Assembly: GCF_040813715.1 (NCBI RefSeq)
Contig: NZ_JBFOCH010000002.1
DNA length: 64,000 nt
DNA from: Mesorhizobium_K marinum
GTDB lineage: Bacteria; Pseudomonadota; Alphaproteobacteria; Rhizobiales; Rhizobiaceae
Direction: 5' to 3' (one strand)
Numbering within the stretch: position 1 is the stretch's first letter; the number at the start of each line of letters is the position of its first letter. The position numbers and the translations under genes were made by a program. Of the stretch, positions 20,314-28,186 are shown piece after piece. The notes under the pieces were generated by a model. The model made no database searches. It worked only from the letters and a program-made list of their open reading frames with translations, and had not been told where the DNA came from.

Positions 20314-20338
20314 AACGGCGGATACGGCAATTCGTTCC
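20314..20338 (-). promoter_or_regulatory. EcfG-type promoter of the DUF1328 gene
   Basis: Minus strand GGAAC (20338-20334), 16-base spacer, CGTT (20317-20314): an exact consensus match 31 bases before the start codon. Confidence 0.8.
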
Positions 20339-20350
20339 GAAAAGACCATG

Positions 20351-20375
20351 AAAATGGCCGCCTTGCGGCGGCCAT
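20351..20375 (-). terminator. Terminator of phyR
   Basis: A 9-bp perfect stem (20354-20362 with 20367-20375) and TTGC loop are followed on the minus strand by TTTT (20354-20351). It ends the phyR transcript just before the DUF1328 promoter. Confidence 0.75.
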
Positions 20376-20384
20376 CCCAGATTG

Positions 20385-21179
20385 TCAGGCGGCCGCGCGG
20401 GCCTGTCGGTCGAAGAACAGGGCCTGGCTGATCAGCGCCTTCACCATGTCGGGGTTGAATGGCTTGGTGACCAGGAAGGCGGGCTCCGGACGCTCGCCGG
20501 TCAACAGCCTTTCCGGGAAGGCGGTGATGAAGATCACCGGCACCGAAGCCGTGGCAAGGATTTCGTTGACGGCGTCGATGCCTGAGCTGCCGTCGGCCAG
20601 CTGTATGTCGGCCAAGATCATCTTGGCGCGCGAGTTCTTGAAGAGGGCGGTCGCTTCGGCGTGCGTCCTCGCCGTGCCGACGACGCGATGGCCCAGGCTC
20701 TCGACCATCTGTTCGATGTCCATGGCGATCAGGGGCTCGTCCTCGATGATGAGGATGTCGGTTGCTACCTGATGCGAGATTTCGGCGCTGGCCTCGGCCA
20801 GAAGTTCGGCGAATTCCGCTTCGGTGGTGTCGAGTATCTCGGCCGCCTCTTCGTTGGAAAAGCCTTCAACGGCGATCAGCAGGAATGCCTGCCGAGCGCG
20901 CGGGGCGAGGGCGGCGAGGTTAGCTGTCGCGCGCTGCTCCCACGCCGTCGGCGCGGTTTCCGGCGGGATCCTGACGGACACGGTCGTGAACAGCTTCGCA
21001 AACAGCTGGTAGAGCGCGATGCGGTCCGAGGACGCCTTCGGAAATATGCTGGTGTCGGCGATGATTGCTTCGAGCACGGCCGCGACGAGCGCGTCGCCGC
21101 TGTGTTGTGATCCGGAAACCGCCCGCGAGAATCGCCGGAGAAATGGCAGGTGCGGCGCAATGGTTGCGGATAGACTCAT
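20385..21179 (-). CDS. phyR: General stress response regulator PhyR
   Basis: An anti-anti-sigma factor, 264 residues. The N-terminal half (about 1-130) is a sigma-factor mimic related to ECF regions 2 and 4 (ARQAFLLIAVEGFSNEEAAEIL). The C-terminal half (about 140-255) is a receiver with acidic pair E146/D147, phospho-acceptor D191 and K239. Once phosphorylated the sigma mimic binds NepR and frees EcfG. It is divergent from nepR-ecfG, the standard arrangement, and has its own near-consensus EcfG promoter, giving positive feedback. Confidence 0.97.
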   Translation of the reverse strand: MSLSATIAPHLPFLRRFSRAVSGSQHSGDALVAAVLEAIIADTSIFPKASSDRIALYQLFAKLFTTVSVRIPPETAPTAWEQRATANLAALAPRARQAFLLIAVEGFSNEEAAEILDTTEAEFAELLAEASAEISHQVATDILIIEDEPLIAMDIEQMVESLGHRVVGTARTHAEATALFKNSRAKMILADIQLADGSSGIDAVNEILATASVPVIFITAFPERLLTGERPEPAFLVTKPFNPDMVKALISQALFFDRQARAAA

Positions 21180-21236
21180 AATCGTCCGTCTCCCTCAAAT
21201 GACGTGATGAATAGTTGAAACCAAACCCAGGCCTAA

Positions 21237-21261
21237 AATGCCGGCGGCGGAAAAAGGTTCC
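21237..21261 (-). promoter_or_regulatory. EcfG-type promoter of phyR (variant -10)
   Basis: Minus strand GGAAC (21261-21257), 16 bases, CATT (21240-21237). The -10 differs from CGTT at one base. It lies 57 bases before phyR and fits autoregulation. Confidence 0.6.
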
Positions 21262-21280
21262 AAAAAAATGTGAAACCCCT

Positions 21281-21305
21281 GGAACCAAACCGGAAATGCC
21301 GCGTT
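21281..21305 (+). promoter_or_regulatory. EcfG-type promoter of nepR-ecfG
   Basis: GGAAC (21281-21285), 16 bases, CGTT (21302-21305): an exact match, 107 bases before the nepR start. It implies that EcfG activates its own operon. Confidence 0.8.
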
Positions 21306-21412
21306 TATCGGCCCAATGGCAACCGGACCGGAGTGCGGGGACGGGGCGTGGCTTGGCGTTCTACCGATGCGCCCGGCCCGGTTTCGGGGAAAAGAAGGGC
21401 GAAATACGGACA

Positions 21413-21610
21413 ATGACGAAAAGAGACATCGCCGCGGACGCAGCGAAGCTCCGCCGGCCGGTCGCGGCCGATCCGCTCGGCCCGAACTCGGAGATTGGCC
21501 GCAAACTCAAGCAATACTACGACGAACTGGTGTCCGACGAGGTGCCGGACCGGTTCGCGTCGTTGCTCGCGCAGCTCGAGAGCGCCGAATCGGCGCGGAA
21601 GAAGGACTGA
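21413..21610 (+). CDS. nepR: Anti-sigma factor NepR
   Basis: A 65-residue protein that holds EcfG inactive until PhyR~P takes it away. The core PNSEIGRKLKQYYDELVSDEV with PDRFASLLAQL matches the two-helix NepR family. The start at 21413 is the only one giving a usual NepR length; its ribosome site is weak (ATACGGACA), which may keep levels low. It is four bases upstream of ecfG and divergent from phyR. Confidence 0.95.
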   Translation: MTKRDIAADAAKLRRPVAADPLGPNSEIGRKLKQYYDELVSDEVPDRFASLLAQLESAESARKKD

Positions 21611-21614
21611 CTGC

Positions 21615-22163
21615 ATGGCGGTCTCTGCAGCCTTCAAGACCGATCTGCTCGCGGCGATCCCGAGCCTCCGGGCCTTTGCCGTGTCGCTCTCCCAGAACGC
21701 CGACAGGGCGGACGACCTGGTACAGGAAACCCTGGTCAAGGCATGGGACAAGCACGCCAGCTTCCAGCCCGGCACCAACCTCAAGGCCTGGCTGTTCACC
21801 ATCCTGCGCAACGAGTTCTATTCGCAGATGCGCAAGCGCGGGCGCGAGGTGCAGGATTCCGAGGGCCTGATGACGGCGCGAATGGCCGTGCACCCGAGCC
21901 AGCACGGCCAGCTCGACCTGAAGGATTTCAAGGTCGCGCTGGAGCAGTTGCCCGAAGATCAACGCGAGGCGATCATCCTGATCGGCGCGTCCGGCTTTTC
22001 CTACGAAGAGGCGGCCGAGATCTGCGATTGCGCGGTCGGCACGATCAAGAGCCGGGTCAGCCGGGCACGCACCCGGTTGCAGGATATCCTGCAGATTTCG
22101 GGCGAAGCGGACTTCGGACCCGACGCGATCGCCTCGCAGGTGATGGGGTCGAGCGCGGCCTGA
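21615..22163 (+). CDS. ecfG: General stress ECF sigma factor EcfG
   Basis: An ECF sigma factor, 182 residues. Region 2 has the core motif DDLVQETLVKAWDKHASF (about 34-52) and region 4 LPEDQREAIILIGASGFSYEEAAEI (in pieces about 117-140), typical of the EcfG group. It reads GGAAC-N16/17-CGTT promoters, several of which lie within 5 kb. It forms an operon with nepR. Confidence 0.96.
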   Translation: MAVSAAFKTDLLAAIPSLRAFAVSLSQNADRADDLVQETLVKAWDKHASFQPGTNLKAWLFTILRNEFYSQMRKRGREVQDSEGLMTARMAVHPSQHGQLDLKDFKVALEQLPEDQREAIILIGASGFSYEEAAEICDCAVGTIKSRVSRARTRLQDILQISGEADFGPDAIASQVMGSSAA

Positions 22164-22167
22164 CGGA

Positions 22168-22557
22168 TCAGGCTGCGCCGGCCGGGTCGGCGTCTGACAC
22201 GGCCGGAACGCGCCCGCAGGCGATTGCCAGGGCCTCGACCAGATCGTTGCCGGCGTAGGGTTTGCCCACAAGCGTCACATCCGGAAAACGCATTGCGATT
22301 TCCACGTTGTCGGTGTGCCCGGAGGCGAAAACGAAGGGCGTTCCCGCCCCTCTCAGCGTGTCGGCAAAATCAAGCGTCGATGCGCCGTCCACGAAGATGT
22401 CGAGGATGGCGGCGTTGAACCCTGCCAGGTCACCCACCTCGTACAGGGTGCGTGCAGTCGATACATCCGCCGCGCCGTGTTCTCGGCACTGCAGTTCCAC
22501 ATCCATGGCGATGAGGAACTCGTCCTCGAGAAGCAGGATTCTCAAGCCTTCGAGCAT
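22168..22557 (-). CDS. Single-domain response regulator, FAT-GUY-like receiver
   Basis: About 129 residues form a lone receiver with acidic residues in LLEDEFL, phospho-acceptor aspartate in AAILDIFVDG and lysine in LVGKPYAG. The segment PFVFASGHTDN resembles the FAT-GUY motif of receivers that work beside PhyR (for example SdrG of Sphingomonas). It has no output domain, so it likely shuttles or drains phosphate between HWE kinases and PhyR. The start is uncertain: ATG 22557 lacks a clear ribosome site and the frame opens at 22635. It is convergent with ecfG, four bases apart. Confidence 0.8.
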   Translation of the reverse strand: MLEGLRILLLEDEFLIAMDVELQCREHGAADVSTARTLYEVGDLAGFNAAILDIFVDGASTLDFADTLRGAGTPFVFASGHTDNVEIAMRFPDVTLVGKPYAGNDLVEALAIACGRVPAVSDADPAGAA

Positions 22558-22661
22558 GCCGGACAATGGGGCGAATCTCCCTGAAAATCGGCAGTCATGG
22601 CCAGTTGCGAAGGCCATGTCATTAAAAAAAGACAATGGCGCCGATGCGGCGTGTTGCGCGG

Positions 22662-23900
22662 TCAGTGGCGGCGCGGTTCGACGTCGTCGGCCCAGTTGAT
22701 GCCGGGCACGATGTTGCGGATGACGGCATAGACGACAAGCAGCGCCGGGATCGCGATGAAACCTCCGAGCGGCCCCCAGAGCCAGATCCAGAAGATCAGC
22801 GCCAGGACCACAAGGAAGGGGTTCAGCGTCATCGCCCGTCCGATCACCAGGGGCGTCACGAACTGGCCCTCGATGGTGTTGATGACGAGGTAGGCGACGA
22901 CCGGCAGGAGGCTGCCTGCCATCGTGTCGAACTCGGCGATGCCGACGAGCAGCAGGATCGCGACCATGAAGGCTGGCCCGACGAAAACGATGAAGTTGGC
23001 GAGTGCGGCAAGCACGCCCCAGAGCACGGCTGACGGAAGGCCGATGAGTTGCATCGCCAGTCCCACTGCAATGCCTTCCGCGACGTTGATGACCGTGATC
23101 GACAGGAGGTAGCGGGAGACCAGCTTCTCGACGTCGCGGAAGATGTGGGCGACGCGNGCGGCTGACGGAAGGCCGATGAGCTGCATCGCCAATCCCACTG
23201 CAATGCCTTCCGCGACGTTGATGACCGTGATCGACAGGAGGTAGCGGGAGACCAGCTTCTCGACGTCGCGGAAGATGTGGGCGACGCGCCAGCGCAGGCG
23301 GCGGTCAAGGCAGAGCTTGAGTACGGCGACGCGAGTCTGGTTCCTGGTCGCCACGAAAAAGTAGAGGCAGGCGAAGAAGATCAGGATCTGGGCGGCCAGC
23401 GCGGGCGCCAGCAACGCCACGCTCTCGACCTCGCTGCCTTGATCGAGCGATACGGTGACGCCGTTGCTGCCGGTCACCTCGCGAAGCTGGTCGCGCACGC
23501 TCTTCAGCGTTTCGAGCGGCGCCTTCAGCTCTGAAAGCTGAAGTTGCAAGTCGGACCAGAGCTGCGGCACGCGCGACAGCCAGAACGACAGCGGCCCGGC
23601 GATTGCCAGGGCGAACAGGCAGATGGCGGCTATAAAGAGCAGGACGACCAGCGACGCCGACAGGCCCGGGCGCAGCCCGCTGCTTTCGAGGCGGGTCGCC
23701 ACCGGCCCGAGCATGAGCCCGATCACGACGCCAAGGCCCGCGGGCGCCAGGATGTACTCGCCTGCGTGAAGCGCAAAGATCGCGGCGATCGTTCCCATCA
23801 CGATCACCGCCACCTGTGCCCCGCGAAGCAGCAGGAGTTCGACATTGGACTTCGGCGGCAGTCTGACGACCGGCGCCCGTTTGGCAACCTGACTGGTCAT
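22662..23900 (-). CDS. AI-2E/PerM-family membrane permease (contains scaffold duplication)
   Basis: A multi-helix membrane protein of the AI-2E transporter (UPF0118) family, with a helix cluster at about 25-100, a soluble segment, then further helices with the conserved end PFLVVLALIFWIWLWGPLGG. Family members export small molecules or ions; the substrate here is unknown. As assembled it carries a 44-residue in-frame repeat from the join at N23157 (RVAHIFRDVEK occurs twice). Removing it gives about 368 residues, the normal size. The start at 23900 has GGAAGG upstream. An EcfG-type promoter with a 17-base spacer lies before it, so it belongs to the stress regulon. Confidence 0.85.
   Translation of the reverse strand: MTSQVAKRAPVVRLPPKSNVELLLLRGAQVAVIVMGTIAAIFALHAGEYILAPAGLGVVIGLMLGPVATRLESSGLRPGLSASLVVLLFIAAICLFALAIAGPLSFWLSRVPQLWSDLQLQLSELKAPLETLKSVRDQLREVTGSNGVTVSLDQGSEVESVALLAPALAAQILIFFACLYFFVATRNQTRVAVLKLCLDRRLRWRVAHIFRDVEKLVSRYLLSITVINVAEGIAVGLAMQLIGLPSAXRVAHIFRDVEKLVSRYLLSITVINVAEGIAVGLAMQLIGLPSAVLWGVLAALANFIVFVGPAFMVAILLLVGIAEFDTMAGSLLPVVAYLVINTIEGQFVTPLVIGRAMTLNPFLVVLALIFWIWLWGPLGGFIAIPALLVVYAVIRNIVPGINWADDVEPRRH
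23027..23288. repeat. Contig-join duplication around N23157
   Basis: Bases 23027-23156 recur at 23159-23288 with 2 mismatches in 130. The offset of 132 bases keeps frame and so creates a false internal protein repeat. Confidence 0.9.
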
Positions 23901-23931
23901 GAAAACCTTCCCAAAGACCCGGAAAGATCGA

Positions 23932-23957
23932 AACGCCCTTTGACAATCCTTTGTTCC
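23932..23957 (-). promoter_or_regulatory. EcfG-type promoter of the AI-2E-family gene
   Basis: Minus strand GGAAC (23957-23953), 17 bases, CGTT (23935-23932), 31 bases before the start at 23900. It is back to back with the next promoter, the two GGAAC elements being four bases apart. Confidence 0.75.
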
Positions 23958-23961
23958 CGTC

Positions 23962-23986
23962 GGAACCTTGGCGGGCATGCGGCGTT
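23962..23986 (+). promoter_or_regulatory. EcfG-type promoter of the DUF883 gene
   Basis: GGAAC (23962-23966), 16 bases, CGTT (23983-23986): an exact match, 29 bases before the DUF883 start codon. Confidence 0.8.
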
Positions 23987-24015
23987 GGAAGCCGGCGAAC
24001 GCTAAGGAGTGAGAC

Positions 24016-24345
24016 ATGGCGACAGCGGCAACCGGAAAGGCTGACGAGGGGGCGAAGGACGCCGCCGAACTCGAAGCCGACATCAAGCAGTTGAAGGCAG
24101 AGATCGAGAAGCTAGCAAAGCTCATGGCCGCCACCGGCGAGCATGGCTACGGCACGGCCAAGCGCGCCGCCGCGTTCGGCGCGGAACAGTTGCGCGCGCA
24201 GGGCGAGGCGAAGATGGAAGAACTGCGCGCCAATGCGCGGGATGTCGAGCAGCAGGTTCTGGCGCATGTGCGCGAGAAGCCGATCACTTCTCTCGCCATT
24301 GCCGCCGGCGTCGGCTTCCTGTTTGCGCTGCTAGCGCGTCGCTAG
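24016..24345 (+). CDS. DUF883-family (ElaB/YqjD-like) membrane-anchored protein
   Basis: The 109-residue product has a charged helical body (about 15-85, rich in E, K, A; coiled-coil likely) and a C-terminal membrane helix (SLAIAAGVGFLFALLARR). In E. coli the related ElaB/YqjD proteins are stationary-phase, inner-membrane tail-anchored and can bind ribosomes. AAGGAGTGAGAC precedes the ATG. It has a perfect EcfG promoter and is followed six bases later by a YqjE-like gene, matching the E. coli yqjD-yqjE order. Confidence 0.88.
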   Translation: MATAATGKADEGAKDAAELEADIKQLKAEIEKLAKLMAATGEHGYGTAKRAAAFGAEQLRAQGEAKMEELRANARDVEQQVLAHVREKPITSLAIAAGVGFLFALLARR

Positions 24346-24351
24346 GCATCC

Positions 24352-24810
24352 ATGCTGGCGTCGCTGCTCGCGAGCCTCGCCTCGGGCGAAACGGTCGTTG
24401 CCTTGCGTCGCGCGCGCCGGGCGGCGATCGTCTACCTGCTGGTCGGCCTCTTCGCCGCTTGCGGCCTCGGCTTCCTGATAGGGGCCCTCTACATCTGGTT
24501 TGCCGCGCGATACGGCAGCCTCGAAGCGGCCATACTGTTCGGCCTCGGCTTCATCGTGCTTGCGTTGCTTGTCCTGCTGGTCGACCGGCTGACCGCGCAG
24601 TCTCGCGCCCGCAAGGCCGCCGAGCGGCGCAAATCCGATCTCACCGCGATCGGCGTCGCCGCAGCGATGGCAGCGCTGCCCGGCCTGCTGCGAAGCCGCG
24701 TCGGCCTGGGCGCGACGGTGGTTCCTGCTCTGGCCGTGATCGCCTACGCGATCTACCGGGAAAACCGCGCGCCGGAAGCCGATCCTCCATCGGAACAAGA
24801 CCTGCCCTAG
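24352..24810 (+). CDS. Phage-holin-superfamily (YqjE-like) membrane protein
   Basis: The 152-residue product has two strong membrane helices (about 28-50 and 60-82) after a basic amphipathic start and a third hydrophobic stretch near 120-140. It resembles the YqjE / Phage_holin_3_6 group, named for similarity and not for phage lysis. It sits six bases after the DUF883 gene and shares its EcfG promoter. Confidence 0.8.
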   Translation: MLASLLASLASGETVVALRRARRAAIVYLLVGLFAACGLGFLIGALYIWFAARYGSLEAAILFGLGFIVLALLVLLVDRLTAQSRARKAAERRKSDLTAIGVAAAMAALPGLLRSRVGLGATVVPALAVIAYAIYRENRAPEADPPSEQDLP

Positions 24811-24855
24811 TTTCGCATCCGCCGTCGCATGCCTTCGCCGTCCAGCGGCCATGCG

Positions 24856-24880
24856 GGAACCTTGGCCTGCCGGAGGCATT
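24856..24880 (+). promoter_or_regulatory. Possible EcfG-type promoter (variant -10)
   Basis: GGAAC (24856-24860), 16 bases, CATT (24877-24880), the same single deviation as before phyR. It lies 44 bases before the next small membrane gene. Confidence 0.5.
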
Positions 24881-24924
24881 GAAGAGTCTGAACGCGTTCG
24901 AAAGTGCCTGGATGGAGGCGGATC

Positions 24925-25110
24925 GTGGAGAAGACACCCGCTAACAAGGCGAGGCAAGGGCGGTCGGGCGCCCAGGTTCTTATCGTCCTGGTCGTCAGCC
25001 TCGCCGTCGCCGGAGCCGTATGGCTCGGCGTGGAATTCTATGGCGAGGCGATGGATGCCGGCGGCGGCGCCCGGCCGGTGGAGGCAGGGGCCGGCCAGAA
25101 CGGCTTCTAG
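24925..25110 (+). CDS. Small single-pass membrane protein of unknown function
   Basis: The 61-residue product has a basic start (MEKTPANKARQGRSG), one membrane helix (about 17-37) and a glycine/alanine-rich outer tail. The GTG at 24925 is chosen because GGAGG lies seven bases upstream. It has no known family. It lies between two EcfG-linked units with a variant EcfG promoter of its own, and is therefore a candidate stress-envelope microprotein. Confidence 0.6.
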   Translation: MEKTPANKARQGRSGAQVLIVLVVSLAVAGAVWLGVEFYGEAMDAGGGARPVEAGAGQNGF

Positions 25111-25226
25111 CACGCCAGACTTCACAACTCGATTGTCTGTTGAAAGCGCGGGTTGCCAGACGGCGGCCCGCGCTTGTGCGTTGCCCAGGAATCTGAAGCT
25201 TGAAGCACGAGCGTCGTCAGAAATTC

Positions 25227-25251
25227 GGAACGGATTCGCACCGGCAACGTT
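25227..25251 (+). promoter_or_regulatory. EcfG-type promoter of the PRC-barrel gene
   Basis: GGAAC (25227-25231), 16 bases, CGTT (25248-25251): an exact match, about 100 bases before the start codon at 25353, leaving a long untranslated leader. Confidence 0.8.
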
Positions 25252-25352
25252 CTGTCCGGGTAACGTCGCGCCGACCCTTCCCAGCGACGAGCAAGGTCGG
25301 CGCGATCGATGCGATGACATCGTTCACGAAATCACGCACGAGGAGATAGTAC

Positions 25353-26443
25353 ATGTTCCGCAAACTTATGGCTACCACAGCACTGGCCACCCTTGTCGCC
25401 ACGGGCGCGTTCGCCCAGGACGCGACGGCCCCGACCGTCGATCCGGCGGTTCCCGCAGACACGATGACCCAGGATGCCGCGCCGGCGCTCAAGGCCGACG
25501 GCCACCTTGCCAGCAACATCATCGGCGAGAACGTCTACAACGGCGCCGGCGAGGATGCCGAGCACATCGGGGACGTCAACGACATCGTCCTCGGTACCGA
25601 TGGCAGCATCGACGCCGTGATCGTCGGCGTGGGCGGCTTCCTCGGCATTGGCGAGAAGGAAGTCGCGGTCGATTTCGCGAACCTCGAGTGGGTCGAGCGT
25701 GACGGCGACCGCTGGCTGGCGACGCCCGCCACAAAGGAGCAACTGGAGCAGCAGGCGGCGTTCGACCGCAGCGCCTATGAGGCGCAGGTTTCGGTCGCAG
25801 CGTCCGACCCGGCCGCCCCCGGCCTGGCGCCGGCNCCGCCACAAAGGAGCAGCTGGAGCAGCAGGCGGCGTTCGACCGCAGCGCCTATGAGGCGCAGGTT
25901 TCGGTCGCAGCGTCCGACCCGGCCGCCCCCGGCCTGGCGCCGGCCACCGACAGCACGGCGCAGGCTCCTGCCGAGCCGACCGAGCAGACGACGGCCGAGG
26001 CACCGGCCGAGAACGCGCCTGCCGATCAGATGGCCCAGACGCCGGCTGACGATCCGGCGGCCGACGCGTCGACCGACACCACGACGACGGCTGCCATCGA
26101 CAAGTCGACCCTGAAGGAAATGCCCGCGGCCGAGGTTCGCGCCGAGGAGATGATCGGCACGACGGTCTATGGCGCCGATGATGCCAATGTCGGCGAGATC
26201 GGCGACGTGCTCCTGTCGGGCGACGGCAAGGTCGACGCCTACATCATCGACGTCGGCGGCTTCCTGGGCATCGGCGAGAAGGAAGTGGCTGTCGGCAGCG
26301 ACAACCTCGCCTTCATGATCGACGATGCCGGGCACAAATATCTCTACACGAACTTCAGCAAGGAGCAGCTGGAGGCGGCTCCGGCCTATGACGAAAGCAC
26401 CTACGCCGAGAAGCGCGACGAACAGCGCATGATGGTGCAGTAG
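25353..26443 (+). CDS. Exported protein with two PRC-barrel domains (interrupted by scaffold join)
   Basis: A signal peptide (about 1-22, ending GAFA) precedes two PRC-barrel domains. Both repeat the same core, an IGD(V) strand, a glycine turn and VGGFLGIGEKEVAV (first about 50-115, second about 240-305). They are joined by an Ala/Pro/Thr/Asp-rich linker of about 80 residues. The gene is split in the scaffold at N25835 by a 109-base duplication. Removing the 110-base insertion restores one 326-residue frame. The first part alone has AGGAGATAGTAC before the ATG. PRC-barrel proteins in rhizobial envelopes are common stress proteins without known activity. A terminator follows. Confidence 0.82.
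25726..25944. repeat. Contig-join duplication around N25835
   Basis: Bases 25726-25834 recur at 25836-25944 with one silent mismatch (CAA/CAG). The 110-base offset shifts the reading frame. Confidence 0.9.
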
Positions 26444-26465
26444 GCCCATCGCATGACGGAAGGGA

Positions 26466-26497
26466 GAGCCCGCGCCACCCGGCGCGGGCTCTTCTTC
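26466..26497 (+). terminator. Terminator of the PRC-barrel gene
   Basis: An 11-bp perfect GC-rich stem (26466-26476 with 26481-26491) with ACCC loop is followed by TTCTTC. Confidence 0.8.
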
Positions 26498-26498
26498 G

Positions 26499-28052
26499 TC
26501 ACGGCCTGGCGAGCGCGGCCGGCGTCCCGACGACGCCGTGCTCAGTCAGTGCGGTGAGCGCCAGAGACTGGTCGAGATGCTTGGCGCGCCAGACGAGGAG
26601 GCGCTCAGCGCAGTCCAGGCGCTGCACCAGGTACGTCTCGTCCTCGGCCACGTTTCGCAGTTCGCCGGGGTCGGCCGCGAGATCGTAGAGCAGCGGCGGC
26701 AGTCCGCCACCGAAATGGACATATTTGAACCGGCGGGTACGCATCACCGCCAGGTTGCACTGCCGGGACGTCAGGCCGAAATGCAGCTCCGCCGATTGCG
26801 TTTCGATCGATCGGAAATCGAACTCCCAATGCGCCGCGTCGCGCCAGTCGGACGGTGTCGCCCCGTCGAGAAACGGTGCCAGGGATCGGCCGTCCAGATG
26901 CGCCGGCGGCGTCTGTCCGAGGAGGTCCAGGATGGTCGGCATGATGTCGACCGCTTCCGTGAACGCCTCGATGCGCGCGCCGGCCTGGCCCTGGCGGCGC
27001 GGATCGCGGATGATGAGCGGGATGTGGAAGCTCTGGTCGAAGAAGCCGCCTTTTCCCAGCAGGAAATGATCGCCCATCATCTCGGCATGGTCGGAAGTCA
27101 GGACGACGACAGTGTCGTTCCAGGCGCCTGATTTCCTGATTGCCGACCAGATTCGGCCGAGTTGCGCGTCGGTTTCCGAGATCATGCCCCAGTAGAGCGC
27201 GCGGATCGTGCGGATGTCGTTGTCGTCGAAATCGCAAACCTTTCCCTTCGTGCCGGGCAGGAACTTACCGCGTTTCTGCCGGCCGATGACGTAGTCCAGG
27301 TAGGGGTGTGCGGCCGCCTCCTCCCGCCATGTGCGGCGGCGGACGGGATCCGGGCCATCCGCCGGATCGTAGAGCGTGTTGTAGGGGGCGGGGACGATGA
27401 ACGGCGGATGCGGGCTGATGAAGGAAAGATGTGCGAACCAGTGTTCGTCTTTGTCCTGTTCAGTTAGCCAGCGGATGAATTCACCGGCGAGGAACGCAGC
27501 CGGCGTTTCGTCCGCCGAATAGACCGGCGGCGCGCTGGACACGCGGTTGCGCGCGCCGCCCGCTGGACGGTGGATGTCCGGCTGGCCGGCCGAGGAATCG
27601 ACGCCACGCTCCGCAAGCCAGGACAGCCAGGGCTTCTGGTGCTCGGGAAGGAGCTGGCGAACTGTGAAGCCGGGCAGGACGCCCTCGTAGCTGCGCAGGA
27701 ACGGGTCGCCGGGCGCCCTGTGGCGCGGATCTGGGGCGACGTCGGTGTAGCCGAACAGCGTCGGATCGTAGCCCAGAGCGCGGGCGGCAAGGGCGATGTT
27801 GTCGTGGCGCAGGTCAAGCGGGCTGCCGTTGCGGCAGACGCGATTGTTCATCTGGTAGAGCCCCGTATAGAGGCAGGCCCGCGCCGGCGAGCAGGGCGCC
27901 GCGCCGCCATAGTGGCTGGCAAAGACAACGCCTTCCGCGGCAAGGTGGTCGATGTTGGGCGTCTTCAGGACGGGATGTCCGGCCGCGCCGAACGAGTCGC
28001 CCCGCCACTGGTCGCAGGTGATGAGGAGGACGTTGGGTTTCCTGTGGGCCAT
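26499..28052 (-). CDS. Type I sulfatase / phosphonate-ester hydrolase-like enzyme
   Basis: A 517-residue member of the alkaline-phosphatase superfamily. The sulfatase signature CSPAR at 54-58 contains the cysteine that is converted to formylglycine, and the metal site begins with ITCDQWRGDSF (D13). The second metal site is likely VLTSDHAEMMGDH in the C-terminal half. No signal peptide is seen from the start at 28052, so it is cytoplasmic and would act on an imported sulfate or phosphonate ester. The start was chosen because the longer frame adds residues unlike the family. It is convergent with the stress island and divergent from the dioxygenase operon. Confidence 0.85.
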   Translation of the reverse strand: MAHRKPNVLLITCDQWRGDSFGAAGHPVLKTPNIDHLAAEGVVFASHYGGAAPCSPARACLYTGLYQMNNRVCRNGSPLDLRHDNIALAARALGYDPTLFGYTDVAPDPRHRAPGDPFLRSYEGVLPGFTVRQLLPEHQKPWLSWLAERGVDSSAGQPDIHRPAGGARNRVSSAPPVYSADETPAAFLAGEFIRWLTEQDKDEHWFAHLSFISPHPPFIVPAPYNTLYDPADGPDPVRRRTWREEAAAHPYLDYVIGRQKRGKFLPGTKGKVCDFDDNDIRTIRALYWGMISETDAQLGRIWSAIRKSGAWNDTVVVLTSDHAEMMGDHFLLGKGGFFDQSFHIPLIIRDPRRQGQAGARIEAFTEAVDIMPTILDLLGQTPPAHLDGRSLAPFLDGATPSDWRDAAHWEFDFRSIETQSAELHFGLTSRQCNLAVMRTRRFKYVHFGGGLPPLLYDLAADPGELRNVAEDETYLVQRLDCAERLLVWRAKHLDQSLALTALTEHGVVGTPAALARP

Positions 28053-28186
28053 GCGCGCGAATCCGGAGAACGGCCCATGGAGTCGAATTTCGGAGCCGGT
28101 TGCAAGTCGCAACGCTCTGGATGAAGCTCAAAAACGCAAGAGACGATTGTTCGACTCTTGTAGACAGTCAATCCTGAATTGGTCGC

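Noticed and set aside
23027..23288. Internal 44-residue repeat in the AI-2E-family permease
   Set aside because: It coincides exactly with the N join and differs only at two bases, so it is an assembly duplication and not a protein repeat.
24352..24810. Holin-like gene as a prophage remnant
   Set aside because: It belongs to the YqjE-like group, follows a DUF883 gene as in E. coli and shares a stress promoter. No other phage gene is nearby.
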